NCBI RefSeq assembly: GCF_036237315.1
Contig: NZ_CP108356.1
Location: forward strand, 4,903,501 to 4,967,500
From: Streptomyces sp. NBC_01351
GTDB taxonomy: Bacteria; Actinomycetota; Actinomycetes; Streptomycetales; Streptomycetaceae
DNA length: 64,000 nucleotides
Direction of reading: 5' to 3'
The notes below the pieces were generated by a model, which searched no databases, was not told the origin of the DNA, and worked only from the letters and a program-made list of their open reading frames with translations. Of this stretch, positions 1 through 8,992 are shown one piece after another; the first letter of the stretch is position 1, and each line of letters begins with the position of its first letter. The translations under genes were made by a program, and so were the position numbers.

Positions 1-46
1 CCCCGCCCCGTGGGCCGGGAGCGCGCGTTGGGGTGGGGACACGGCG

Positions 47-124
47 GAGTGTCCCCGCAGGACGAGCGCGCAACCACCCTCACGTCTCGCAGCGGTGCTC
101 AGTGCGCGAGGACGAGGAGACACT
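47..124 (+). promoter_or_regulatory. structured 5' leader, possibly S-box/SAM-clan-like
   Basis: The leader lies about 130 bp upstream of the amidohydrolase start. GAGTGTC (47-53) is exactly complementary to GACACTC (118-124) and could close a multibranched element. Inside it, GCAACC is followed by CACC, a short loop and GGTGCTCA, which resembles the core of SAM-binding riboswitches. Methionine-related genes are the usual targets and none is seen here, so the identification is weak. A generic folded leader is the alternative. Confidence 0.25.
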
Positions 125-255
125 CCGGCGGGGCACCGCCCCAACAGGCCGACCCCGGCCCAGGGGCAAACCCGGCAGCGGCGCCCCGCCCGAGGGGTCG
201 GTGGAGCCCCGGCAACGGCGCCGCACGCAAGGCAACGCAACGGAGAAGGGACGTC

Positions 256-1995
256 ATGCTCGACCACCTGATCAAGGGCGCCACCGTCGTGGACGGCACC
301 GGCGCCCCCGCCCGCGTCGCAGACGTAGGGATACGTGACGGCCGCATCGTCGCCATCGGCGACCCCGGCTCGGTCACCGAGTCCGCGACCACCAGCGAGG
401 ACGCCACGGGGCTGATCCTCACGCCCGGGTTCATCGACCCCCACACGCACTACGACGCCCAGCTCTTCTGGGACCCGTACGCCACCCCCTCCATGAACCA
501 CGGCGTCACCACCGTCGCCGGCGGCAACTGCGGCTTCACCCTCGCCCCGCTCCACCCGGACCGCCCCGAGGACGCCGACTACACGCGCCGCATGATGAGC
601 AAGGTCGAGGGCATGGCCCTCAAGGCCCTGGAGGAGGGCGTCGACTGGACCTGGTCCACCTTCGGCGAGTACCTCGACGCGCTCGACGGCCGGATCGCCG
701 TCAACGCCGGCTTCATGGTCGGCCACTGCGCCCTGCGCCGCCACGTCATGGGCGAGGACGCCGTCGGAGGGCAGCCCACCCCCGAGCAGATGCAGCAGAT
801 GCTGGACCTCCTCCACGACGCCATGAACGCCGGCGCCTGGGGCCTGTCCACCACCCAGTCCTCCACCCACTCCGACGGCGCCGGCGCCCCCGTCGCCTCC
901 CGGCACGCCAAGCCGGAAGAGCTCCTCGCCCTGTCGAAGGCCGTCTCCGAGCACGAGGGCACCCAGCTCGAAGCGATCGTCGCGGGCTGCCTCGACCAGT
1001 TCTCGGACGAGGAGATCGACCTCTTCGTGGAGATGAGCGCGGCCGCCGGACGCCCCCTGAACTGGAACGTCCTCACCATCGACGCCTCCGTCCCCGAGCG
1101 GGTCCCGCGCCAGCTGATTCCCAGCGAGCGCGCCCGCAAGGCCGGCGGCCGGATCGTCGCGCTGACGATGCCGATCCTCACCCCCATGAACATGTCCCTC
1201 GGCACCTTCTGCGCCCTCAACCTCATCCCCGGCTGGGGAGAGGTCCTCGCCCTGCCCGTACCCGAGCGGATCGCGAAGCTGCGCGACGCGGACGTACGGG
1301 CCGAGATGCTGCGCCGCGCCGACAGCAAGGAGGCCGGGGTCTTCCGCCGCCTCGCCAACTTCGGGCGCTACGTCATCGGCGACACGTACAGCAAGGAGAA
1401 CGAGGGCCTGTCGGGCCGGGTCGTCAACGACATCGCCGCCGAGCGCGGCCAGGACGCCTTCCAGTGCCTGGTGGAGATCTGCGCCAACGACGAGCTGCGC
1501 ACGGTCCTGTGGCCCATGCCGACCGACAACGACCCGGCGACCTGGGCGCTGCGCGCCGAGACCTGGCAGCACGAGGACGTCATGCTCGGCGGCTCCGACG
1601 CCGGCGCGCACCTGGACCGCATGTGCGGCGCCCCCTACACGACGCGCTTCCTCGGGGACTGCCTGCGCGGCCGCAAGCTGGTGCCGGTGGAGCAGGCGGT
1701 ACGGATGCTCACCGACGACCCGGCCCAGCTGTTCGGGCTGCGCGAGCGCGGCCGGATCACCGAGGGCTACCACGCGGACCTGGTCCTCTTCGACCCCGAG
1801 CGCATCGAGGCCGGCCCGGCGACCCTCGTCCACGACCTGCCCGGGGACAGCCCGCGGCTGGACTCCCGGGCCATCGGCATCGTCTCGGTCCGGGTCAACG
1901 GCGTGGAGACCATCCGCGACGACGAGGTGACGGGGGCCGTGCCGGGCATCGTGCTCCGGTCGGGCCGGGACACGAGGACGGTGAGCACCAAGTGA
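256..1995 (+). CDS. N-acyl-D-amino-acid deacylase-type amidohydrolase
   Basis: This is a 579-residue metal-dependent amidohydrolase of the D-aminoacylase/dihydroorotase-like superfamily, probably hydrolysing an N-acyl or cyclic amide in the cytoplasm. The N-terminal beta-sandwich leads into GFIDPHTHYD (residues 59-67), whose HxH pair binds metal. A late GGSDAGAHLD segment fits the conserved catalytic Asp region. I chose the ATG at 256 because GGAGAAGGG precedes it; the frame is open further upstream, but that stretch looks like leader rather than protein. The stop overlaps the GTG of the aldehyde dehydrogenase by four bases, so the two are translationally coupled and likely act in one catabolic route. 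The substrate cannot be read from sequence. Confidence 0.85.
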   Translation: MLDHLIKGATVVDGTGAPARVADVGIRDGRIVAIGDPGSVTESATTSEDATGLILTPGFIDPHTHYDAQLFWDPYATPSMNHGVTTVAGGNCGFTLAPLHPDRPEDADYTRRMMSKVEGMALKALEEGVDWTWSTFGEYLDALDGRIAVNAGFMVGHCALRRHVMGEDAVGGQPTPEQMQQMLDLLHDAMNAGAWGLSTTQSSTHSDGAGAPVASRHAKPEELLALSKAVSEHEGTQLEAIVAGCLDQFSDEEIDLFVEMSAAAGRPLNWNVLTIDASVPERVPRQLIPSERARKAGGRIVALTMPILTPMNMSLGTFCALNLIPGWGEVLALPVPERIAKLRDADVRAEMLRRADSKEAGVFRRLANFGRYVIGDTYSKENEGLSGRVVNDIAAERGQDAFQCLVEICANDELRTVLWPMPTDNDPATWALRAETWQHEDVMLGGSDAGAHLDRMCGAPYTTRFLGDCLRGRKLVPVEQAVRMLTDDPAQLFGLRERGRITEGYHADLVLFDPERIEAGPATLVHDLPGDSPRLDSRAIGIVSVRVNGVETIRDDEVTGAVPGIVLRSGRDTRTVSTK

Positions 1996-3473
1996 CGGAT
2001 GCGCAGAAGCACGCGGTGAACAAACTCTTCATCGGCGGCGAGTGGGTCGAGCCCGACGGCGGCCACTACGAGGTGGTCAACCCGGCGGACGAGTCGGTGG
2101 TCGGGCTCGCGCCCGAGGCCTCCCGCGCGCAGGTCGAGGAGGCGGCCCGCGCCGCCGCCGAGGCCTTCGAGAGCTGGTCCCGTACGAAGCCCGAGGCGCG
2201 GGCGGCGATCCTCGACCGGGCCGCGGACATCATGCAGCGGGAGTTCGAGCCGTGGGCGGCCCTCGCCCAGGCCGAGACGGGCGCCCCGACCGGGATCGCG
2301 CGCGGCATGCAGGTCGGCGTCGGCGTCACCCGCTTCCGGCGGTACGCGAAGGGTGCCCTGGAGCCGGTCGAGCGGGGCCTGCCGCCGCAGGTCACGGAGG
2401 CCGGCCCGATGGGGAAGGCGAGCATCCTGGGCGCGCTGGAGGTCCGCCAGCCGGTCGGCGTGGTCACCTGCATCACCTCCTACAACAACCCGTGGGCGAA
2501 CCCGGCGGGCAAGGTGGCCCCGGCCTTGGCCATGGGCAACACGGTGGTCGTCAAGCCGGCCCCGCAGGACCCGCTGTCGGTGTTCAAGATGGCCGAGGCG
2601 CTTGCGGAGGCCGGGGTTCCGGCGGGCGTGGTGAACGTGGTGAACGGGCAGTCGGTGGAGGTCGGCGAGGCCGCCGTGGACTCCCCGTACGTGGACATGG
2701 TGTCCTTCACCGGCTCCACGGGCGTCGGGCAGCGCATCGCCGAGGTCTGCGGCCGCACCATGAAGCGGCAGCTGATGGAGCTGGGCGGCAAGGGCGCGGC
2801 GATCGTCTTCGAGGACGCGGACCTGGACGCGGCGATGATGGGCATCGGCACGACCTTCTCCTTCTACTCCGGCCAGATCTGCACCGCCCCGACCCGGGTG
2901 ATCGTCCACCGGTCGGTCTACGACCAGCTGATCGAGAAGCTGACCGGCTACCTGGCCTTCATGAAGGTCGGCGACCCGACGGTGCAGGGCACGGTCGTGG
3001 GCCCGGTGATCTCGGCGGCGCACCGCGACCGCGTGGAGTCGTACATCGAGCTGGGGAAGAAGGAGGGCGCGCGGATCGCGTACGGCGGCGAGCGCCCGGT
3101 GGTGGGGGACGGCCGCGGCTTCTACGTGGCCCCGACCCTCCTCGTCGACTGTACGAACGACATGAGGGTGGTCCGCGAGGAGATCTTCGGCCCGGTCGTC
3201 GTGGTCGTCCCCTTCGACGGGGACGAGGAGGAGGCGATCCGACTGGCCAACGACAGCGACTTCGGCCTGCTGAGCTACGTGTGGTCCGGGGACTCGGCGC
3301 GCGCGTTCCGCGTGGCCCGGCGGCTGCGGGCGGGCGGGGTCGGCGTGAACACCATCGGGCGGAACATGGAGGCCCCGTTCGGCGGCTTCAAGCGCAGCGG
3401 GGTGGGGCGCGACGTGGGCTCGTACGCGCTGCACGCGTACAGCGAGATGCAGTCGATCGTCTGGACGGGCTGA
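1992..3473 (+). CDS. aldehyde dehydrogenase family protein
   Basis: This is a 493-residue NAD(P)-dependent aldehyde dehydrogenase of full family length. Visible landmarks are the cofactor-fold segment NPWANPAGKVAPALAMGNT near residue 166, FTGSTGVG (239-246), the general-base Glu263 in MELGGK and the catalytic Cys297 in SGQICTAP. EEIFGPV follows in the C-terminal half. The GTG start overlaps the stop of the upstream amidohydrolase (GTGA), which fixes the start. The pair suggests that an acyl or amide substrate is hydrolysed and an aldehyde then oxidised to an acid. The specific aldehyde is unknown. Confidence 0.92.
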   Translation: MTDAQKHAVNKLFIGGEWVEPDGGHYEVVNPADESVVGLAPEASRAQVEEAARAAAEAFESWSRTKPEARAAILDRAADIMQREFEPWAALAQAETGAPTGIARGMQVGVGVTRFRRYAKGALEPVERGLPPQVTEAGPMGKASILGALEVRQPVGVVTCITSYNNPWANPAGKVAPALAMGNTVVVKPAPQDPLSVFKMAEALAEAGVPAGVVNVVNGQSVEVGEAAVDSPYVDMVSFTGSTGVGQRIAEVCGRTMKRQLMELGGKGAAIVFEDADLDAAMMGIGTTFSFYSGQICTAPTRVIVHRSVYDQLIEKLTGYLAFMKVGDPTVQGTVVGPVISAAHRDRVESYIELGKKEGARIAYGGERPVVGDGRGFYVAPTLLVDCTNDMRVVREEIFGPVVVVVPFDGDEEEAIRLANDSDFGLLSYVWSGDSARAFRVARRLRAGGVGVNTIGRNMEAPFGGFKRSGVGRDVGSYALHAYSEMQSIVWTG

Positions 3474-3488
3474 GGCGGGCCACATGGT

Positions 3489-3525
3489 GCGGCCCGGCCG
3501 GGGGAGTTCCCCCCGGCCGGGCCGC
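3489..3525. terminator. bidirectional hairpin terminator
   Basis: A 16-bp perfect GC stem with the five-base loop AGTTC lies between the convergent aldehyde dehydrogenase and the minus-strand gene ending at 3537. It has no U-tract, as is usual for streptomycete terminators. Confidence 0.75.
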
Positions 3526-3536
3526 GGTCGTTTCGG

Positions 3537-5342
3537 CTACGGGGGCCAGCTGTAGCCCAGGGACTCGGCCAGCTCGCGGCTGCCGCCGCTGAGCCGGGTG
3601 AACTCCTTCGGGTCGCCGGCCTCGATGCGGGCCAGCGCCGCGGCCGCCTGCTCCGCCGCGGGGCGGCCGTCGTCCGGCAGGTGCCACTCGAAGTACAGCG
3701 ATTCGGTGGTGCCGGGCGGCGTGAAGGCGAGTTGCAGGACCGTGGTGTCCGGGTCCCGCCAGTCGGTGGAGACCCAGCTACGCCGCAGGTCCCAGCGGCC
3801 GAGCAGCTCGGGCCGCTCCCGCAGGCCCGCGGAGATCAGCCGTGCGGTGGTGCGGGCGGTCCAGCACCAGGAGTGGTCCCGCTCGGCCCGTTCGAGCTCC
3901 GCGTCGTATGCGGCCGCGTCGAAGCGGTACTCGGGCGGGGTCGCCCCGGTCGCCCCGCGCCAGTCGCCCCACACCACCTCGGCGCCGTCCCGGCGGATGG
4001 TGACGTAGAGCGCGCCGCAGCAGCCCTCGGTGCACCCCGCCTCGGCGAGCCGCACCTCCCGCGGCTGCTCCCCGGCGCGCAGGTCGCCGCTGTCGAGCAG
4101 GGACTCGGGGGAGCCGCCCGGTCCGTTCGCGAACAGCGCGGGCAGCAGCGGGCGGCCGTCGACCAGGAACCGGGTCTCGACGGAGTTCGAGTCCACGGCG
4201 TCGTGGACCACGACCACCTCCCAGCGCGGGTGCGAGCCCGGCGCCGCCGTACCGGCGAACGGTTTGTGCCCGGTACGCCGGATCCAGTCCGCGCGGCGCC
4301 GCTCCGCTGCCGGAGCGGTGCCCTCGCCCCCGGACGGTGCGTCGGGTCCTTGGGCCCACGCGGGCCCGGCCAGCAGCCGCTCCAGGCCGCCGAGCAGTGC
4401 CTCCCGCCGGTGGGTCCGCCAGTTCAGCAGTGCGGCGGGCCCGCTGTGCAGGTCGAGAGCGACTGCGAGGAGCAGCTCGTGGAGCTCAGGAGTCGGGGGC
4501 AGCCGGTCGGCGTACCCGACGAAGTACGCGTACACGTTGGTGGCGGGCAGATAGTCGAGGATCTCGGCCCGGTGCCCCACATCACGGGACATTCGGTGCA
4601 GCAGGCGGCCCGTCAGGGCCAGCAGTTCGGGGTCCACGGGCCGGGCGCGCAGCAGCCCGTGCAGGTCGGCGGCCTCGGCGATGCGCCGGGCGAAGAGCAG
4701 GGCCCGTGGTTCGCCGGGCACCGCGAGCAGTGCGGCCCGGACGGCCTCCGGGTCGCCGGTGGCGATCACGCCGACGAGCGGGGCCAGCAATTCGGACCGG
4801 TCCCGGCTACGGAGGACGAGCAGGGCGGCCGCCTGCCGGTCGAGCGGGTCGAGTGCGGCGGTAGCCGCGGATCCGAGACCGCGCAGCGTGCCGAGGGCCT
4901 GGAGGCAGGGCACGTCCTCGGGTTCACCGAGACGGATCAGCAGGGCGATTCCGACACCGACGGCCGCCGCGTCGGTACCGGTCCGGGTCAGTCGGCGGGC
5001 GGTCCGCCGGGCGGCGCCTTCGTCGGCCGGAGTGAGCCGCGCTGTGTGTGCGAGGACGTTGGGCAGGGACACCGCCAGCTCGGAAACCCGCCGGTGGACG
5101 GCCTCGGCGGCCCGTACGGGGTCGGGGTCGGCCAGCAGGGGGGTGAGCGCGGCGATGGTTTCGACCTGCTCCTCTTCCCAGGTCAGGCCCTTGCGGCCGC
5201 GTTCCGGCGGGGCCCCGTCGGGCAGGGGATAGCCACGGCGCGGGACCGGGCCCTCCGGCTCGATGCCGTGCCGGAAGAGCGCGTAGTCGTACAGGGAGGT
5301 CGTCCGGGCGTCGAGCGGCTCGCGCTCGTCGCGGACGCTCAT
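3537..5342 (-). CDS. hypothetical protein with helical-repeat N-terminal half
   Basis: I do not recognise this protein. From the ATG at 5342 it has 601 residues and no signal peptide or membrane segment, so it is cytosolic. About residues 50-300 are Leu/Ala/Arg-rich helices spaced like HEAT repeats. The C-terminal third is richer in beta structure and carries a Cys cluster (GCTEGCCGAL) and many Trp residues. The start is uncertain: an in-frame GTG at 5390 would add 16 residues, and neither start has a convincing ribosome site. It lies just downstream of an alkylation-repair-like HEAT protein on the same strand and is probably cotranscribed with it. Confidence 0.7.
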   Translation of the reverse strand: MSVRDEREPLDARTTSLYDYALFRHGIEPEGPVPRRGYPLPDGAPPERGRKGLTWEEEQVETIAALTPLLADPDPVRAAEAVHRRVSELAVSLPNVLAHTARLTPADEGAARRTARRLTRTGTDAAAVGVGIALLIRLGEPEDVPCLQALGTLRGLGSAATAALDPLDRQAAALLVLRSRDRSELLAPLVGVIATGDPEAVRAALLAVPGEPRALLFARRIAEAADLHGLLRARPVDPELLALTGRLLHRMSRDVGHRAEILDYLPATNVYAYFVGYADRLPPTPELHELLLAVALDLHSGPAALLNWRTHRREALLGGLERLLAGPAWAQGPDAPSGGEGTAPAAERRRADWIRRTGHKPFAGTAAPGSHPRWEVVVVHDAVDSNSVETRFLVDGRPLLPALFANGPGGSPESLLDSGDLRAGEQPREVRLAEAGCTEGCCGALYVTIRRDGAEVVWGDWRGATGATPPEYRFDAAAYDAELERAERDHSWCWTARTTARLISAGLRERPELLGRWDLRRSWVSTDWRDPDTTVLQLAFTPPGTTESLYFEWHLPDDGRPAAEQAAAALARIEAGDPKEFTRLSGGSRELAESLGYSWPP

Positions 5343-5396
5343 CGGGCGGGGTGGGACTCGATTCCGTAGGTCATGGGAGGAGCCTGCCACCCGTGA

Positions 5397-6485
5397 TCAC
5401 GGCGCGTCCAGCGAGAAAACGGCCTCGCCGCGGACGCGGCCGTTGATCTGAAGCTGCACCAGGTGCTCGCCGGAGTGGTAGCGGCGGGTGGTGATCGGCT
5501 TGAAGGAGTGCCGCTTGGTGCCCGTGAGGGTTTCGCCGGGGGCCAGGGCGCGGGTGACGAGTTTGAACACCTTGGGGGTGCGGGTGCCGTTCGCCTTCGT
5601 GTGGTGCACGACGTAGTCGATCACCAGCTCGGCCGGGAGCACGCCGGTGTTCGTGACCGCGTAGTCGAAGACGAGGTACTCCCCCACGGCGACCCGCGGG
5701 GTGGTCACCACCGGCCCGCGCACCGTGACCGGCACGTCCGGGGCGTGCCCGAGCAGGGTCAGCGCCTCGGGCCGGCCGGCCTTGATCAGGGTGCGCAGTC
5801 CGTGGCGCACGACGCGGTCCGTCGTACCGGCGGGCTCGGCCAGCCAGCGGGCCGCCGTCTCGACGGCGAGGGCGGGGTGGTCCCGGCTGATGTCGTTGAG
5901 GTGGTTGGAGACGGAGCGGCGGACGTACTCGGACTCGTCGCGGTAGAGGGCGTCCAGTACGGGCAGGGCGGGGCGCGGGTCGGCGACGAAGGCGGGCAGC
6001 TGCGGGGCCCACGGCAGCCGCGGCCGCGTGCCCTCACTGGCGAGGCGGCGTACGTGCGGGTCCGGGTCGTCCGTCCACTTCTGTACGACGGCCAGGGCGC
6101 GGTCAGGGTCGGCGCGCAGGAAGGGCCGTACGGCGGATTCGGCGGTCAGCCGGGAGGTGAGGTCGTGGAGCAGCGCCAGCCCGGGCTCGAACACCGCCAG
6201 CCCGCGGACGGCGACCGCCTCGTTGACGGGGAAGGTCATCCAGCCCTCGAAGGCGGGGTCGGCGAGGGCGGTGCGTACGACGGCCTCGAAGCCGGGCCAG
6301 TCCTCGGGGAGATCGGTGAGCACGGCGTCGCGGACGGCGCCGACGCGTCCGCTGTACGTCAGCCCGTCGAGGGCGTCGGCGCGGGCGCGCAGGGCCGGCG
6401 CGGACCGGCGGCCGCCCGCCCGGGCGAGCAGCCGGGCCAGGGTGCGAGCGGTTTCCGCGCTGAGGAGCTCATCGGCCGTGGGCAT
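5397..6485 (-). CDS. DNA alkylation repair protein, AlkC/AlkD-like
   Basis: This 362-residue protein has the features of the HEAT-repeat alkylation-repair glycosylase family. Residues 1-230 are tandem helical pairs and include WTDDPDPHVRRLASEGTRPR, the most family-diagnostic stretch. The last 110 residues form an Ig-like beta domain (from about VPVTVRGPVV to the end), the arrangement seen in AlkC-type proteins. The expected role is removal of alkylated bases such as 3-methyladenine. The predicted start is the first ATG, with the permease gene diverging from it. The downstream helical-repeat gene begins a few dozen bases after its stop, so the two probably form an operon. Confidence 0.75.
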   Translation of the reverse strand: MPTADELLSAETARTLARLLARAGGRRSAPALRARADALDGLTYSGRVGAVRDAVLTDLPEDWPGFEAVVRTALADPAFEGWMTFPVNEAVAVRGLAVFEPGLALLHDLTSRLTAESAVRPFLRADPDRALAVVQKWTDDPDPHVRRLASEGTRPRLPWAPQLPAFVADPRPALPVLDALYRDESEYVRRSVSNHLNDISRDHPALAVETAARWLAEPAGTTDRVVRHGLRTLIKAGRPEALTLLGHAPDVPVTVRGPVVTTPRVAVGEYLVFDYAVTNTGVLPAELVIDYVVHHTKANGTRTPKVFKLVTRALAPGETLTGTKRHSFKPITTRRYHSGEHLVQLQINGRVRGEAVFSLDAP

Positions 6486-6803
6486 GGGGACAGTCTTGCG
6501 GATGCCGCCCCGGTCCCGGGTGGGCCCTGTCCGGGTGTGGCAAACCGCCTGACCGAGCCCGCCTCGACGTGACCGCGGTCACACGGGCAAGTTTGAAACC
6601 GCCCAAATGGGACAGTGCTGCGGTTTCCGCATACCGGAACGCGATCTCCGGAGCCTGTCGATCCGTGGATGGATGGTTGGGTGAACCTTGTATTAGATGC
6701 TCGTTAAGTCTATTGATCTCAAGATTCAAAGGGGTTTGGGCCGCAGGAGATCCGGACTTGTGACCTCCAGATGTGGAAAGCGCACCATCTAACGTCCTGA
6801 CTC
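6486..6803. promoter_or_regulatory. divergent intergenic region with AT-rich patch
   Basis: This 318-bp gap separates the repair gene from the amino acid permease. Positions 6690-6740 are clearly more AT-rich than the surroundings and contain the imperfect palindrome TTGATCTCAAGATTCAA (6713-6729), a plausible regulator site or promoter core for the permease. I see no convincing protein in it. Confidence 0.4.
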
Positions 6804-8369
6804 ATGACTCAGCTGGACGTTCGGCCCCAGGCCGGAGACACGGTAAGCGGCGCGCCCCAGGGCGAGGGCGACGTTCGCGGCAAGGGACTCGGCAAGGGTT
6901 CCGTCGGCCTGGTGGGCAGTGCCGTCATCGGCATCTCCACCGTCGCTCCCGTCTACTGCCTCACCTCCACCCTCGGCTCCACCGCGGGCGAGGTCGGCAT
7001 GCAGATGCCCGCCATCTTCCTCGCCGGCTTCCTCCCGATGCTCCTCGTGGCCTTCGCGTACCGCGAGCTCAACAAGGCCATGCCGGACTGCGGCACCTCC
7101 TTCACCTGGACCGTCAAGGCCTTCGGCCCGCGGCTCGGCTGGATGTGCGGCTGGGGCCTGGTGATCGCCACGATCATCGTGCTCTCCAACCTGGCCGGCG
7201 TCGCCACCTCCTACTTCTGGCTGCTGGCCGGCGAGATCACGAACAATCCGTCGATCGCCGCCCTGGACGACAACAAGCTCGTCCACATCGCCACCTGCCT
7301 CACCCTGATCGCCGTGGCGACCGCCATCAGCTACCGCGGCATGACCGCCACCAAGGGCGTCCAGTACGCGCTGGTCGGCCTGCAGCTCGTGGTCCTGGCC
7401 ATCTTCGTCGCGATGGCCTTCCAGAAGGCCTCCGCGGGCACCTTCGACACCGGCCTGGACTTCTCCTGGTCCTGGATGAACCCCTTCGCGGTCGAGTCCA
7501 TGGCGGCCTTCACCGCCGGTCTCTCCCTCTCGATCTTCATGTACTGGGGCTGGGACGCGTGCCTGGCCACCAACGAGGAGACCACCGGCTCCGCCAAGAC
7601 CCCGGGCCGTGCCTCGCTCATCGCGATGGTCGTCCTGGTCGGCTCCTACCTGGCCACCGGCGTCGCCGCCCAGATGGCCGTCGGCTCGGGCGGCGAGGGC
7701 CTCGGCCTCGCCAACGAGGAGACCTCCGACAACGTCTTCGCGGCCCTCGCCGGCCCGGTGATGGGCCCGATGCTCGGCGTCCTGCTCTTCGTCGCCGTGC
7801 TCGCCTCCGCCGCCGCGTCCCTGCAGACCACCTTCATCCCGGTGGCCCGCACGGTCCTCGCCATGTCGACGTACGAGGCGCTGCCGCCCTCCTACGCCAA
7901 GGTCCACCCGAAGTTCAAGACCCCGGGCCGCGCCACCGTCATGGCGGGCGTCGCGACCGGCGTGTTCTACACGGTCATGACCCTGGTCAGCGAGAACGTC
8001 CTCACGGACACGATCTTCGCGCTCGGTCTGATGATCTGCTTCTACTACTCGCTGACGGCCTTCGCCTGCGCCTGGTACTTCCGCAAGGACCTGGCCCGAT
8101 CCGCCCGCGACCTGTTCTTCAAGGGCGTCTTCCCGGTCCTCGGCGGCCTGCTGCTCTCCGCGGTCTTCTTCAAGACCCTCTACGACACCTACGACCCGGC
8201 CTACGGCTCCGGCTCCGCTGTCTTCGGCGTCGGCAGCGTCTTCGTCATCGGCGTCGGCCTGCTGGCCCTCGGCCTGGTCATCATGTTCGTCACCCAGCGC
8301 CGCAGCCCCGCCTTCTTCCGCGGCGAGGTCCTGACGAAGTCCACCCCGGCCCTGGTGGTCGAGGACTGA
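6804..8369 (+). CDS. APC family amino acid permease
   Basis: This 521-residue polytopic membrane protein has about 12 to 13 hydrophobic segments and is of typical size for the amino acid-polyamine-organocation superfamily. The N-terminal cytoplasmic tail (about 30 residues, charged and glycine-rich) precedes the conserved first-helix segment GLVGSAVIGISTVAPVY. The loop-rich stretch ATNEETTGSAKTPGRA in the middle is typical of APC transporters. It probably imports an amino acid or related cationic or neutral compound by proton symport. A strong terminator-like hairpin follows at 8417, so it looks monocistronic. Confidence 0.9.
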   Translation: MTQLDVRPQAGDTVSGAPQGEGDVRGKGLGKGSVGLVGSAVIGISTVAPVYCLTSTLGSTAGEVGMQMPAIFLAGFLPMLLVAFAYRELNKAMPDCGTSFTWTVKAFGPRLGWMCGWGLVIATIIVLSNLAGVATSYFWLLAGEITNNPSIAALDDNKLVHIATCLTLIAVATAISYRGMTATKGVQYALVGLQLVVLAIFVAMAFQKASAGTFDTGLDFSWSWMNPFAVESMAAFTAGLSLSIFMYWGWDACLATNEETTGSAKTPGRASLIAMVVLVGSYLATGVAAQMAVGSGGEGLGLANEETSDNVFAALAGPVMGPMLGVLLFVAVLASAAASLQTTFIPVARTVLAMSTYEALPPSYAKVHPKFKTPGRATVMAGVATGVFYTVMTLVSENVLTDTIFALGLMICFYYSLTAFACAWYFRKDLARSARDLFFKGVFPVLGGLLLSAVFFKTLYDTYDPAYGSGSAVFGVGSVFVIGVGLLALGLVIMFVTQRRSPAFFRGEVLTKSTPALVVED

Positions 8370-8416
8370 GCCACGGCCTTCCCGGCCCCTTCTGCCGAGT
8401 CATCCCGTGAGTCATC

Positions 8417-8457
8417 CCCGCGGCCCCGGATCGATCCCCTCGATCCGGGGCCGCGGG
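8417..8457 (+). terminator. strong hairpin terminator after permease
   Basis: A perfect 18-bp inverted repeat (CCCGCGGCCCCGGATCGA and its complement) with a five-base loop begins 47 bp after the permease stop. Confidence 0.8.
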
Positions 8458-8517
8458 CGTTCTCGCGTACCGCGGCCGCAGCCGTTACAGTTATTTCAGA
8501 TGGTCGAGGAGGTTGAG

Positions 8518-8967
8518 ATGGCGCGTACGAGCGTGCTCGCGAAGGCGACCACCGTTGAGTCGAGCCCGGAGATCCAGGACGCTCTCGCGAAGGCGGGTCG
8601 AATGGTCCCGGGCGAGGTCGAGGTCATACTGCGGGCCGCCGACGGAAGTGAGAGCGTGCTGCCCCAGGAGTTGGTCCGGATCCTCGCGGCCTCGGCGGGC
8701 GAGCTGGCGATCGGTCACACGGTCACGGTGCTCGCCGCGGAGACCGAACTGACCCCTGCCGAGACCGCCGAGCTGCTCGGCCTGTCCCGGCCCTTCGTGG
8801 CTCGCTTGCTGGACTCGGGGGACATCCCGTCGAGCTATCTGCCGGGCAGTCGGCACCGCATCGTGCGGCTCGCCGACGTCCTCGCGTTCCAGGAACGGCG
8901 AGCCCGCCGCCGAGAAGGCCGCCGACGTATCGCCGAGGCCGTGGAAGACGCCGGGCTTCCGTACTGA
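8518..8967 (+). CDS. HTH DNA-binding protein, antitoxin-like
   Basis: This 149-residue protein has an excisionase/MerR-like helix-turn-helix in its C-terminal half: LTPAETAELLGLSRPFVARLLDSGDIPS followed by RHRIVRLADVLAF. The N-terminal half (about residues 1-75) is a small mixed domain with PQELVRILA. The ATG at 8518 is chosen because GAGGAGG sits five bases upstream; the frame is open further 5' but crosses the terminator. A PIN-domain reading frame begins 25 bases downstream, and this pairing is a recurrent toxin-antitoxin-like arrangement in actinobacteria. The protein would then be the DNA-binding antitoxin and autoregulator. Confidence 0.75.
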   Translation: MARTSVLAKATTVESSPEIQDALAKAGRMVPGEVEVILRAADGSESVLPQELVRILAASAGELAIGHTVTVLAAETELTPAETAELLGLSRPFVARLLDSGDIPSSYLPGSRHRIVRLADVLAFQERRARRREGRRRIAEAVEDAGLPY

Positions 8968-8992
8968 GCGGCCTGAGCGAGGGGGGTTTGCT

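Noticed and set aside
1767..3485. Long minus-strand frame opposite the aldehyde dehydrogenase
   Set aside because: It is rich in His/Arg/Asp and low-complexity, mirrors the third-position GC of the real gene and has no domain or ribosome site.
6569..6763. 64-codon frame in the permease upstream region
   Set aside because: It has no ribosome site, lies over the AT-rich promoter patch and has no sensible composition.
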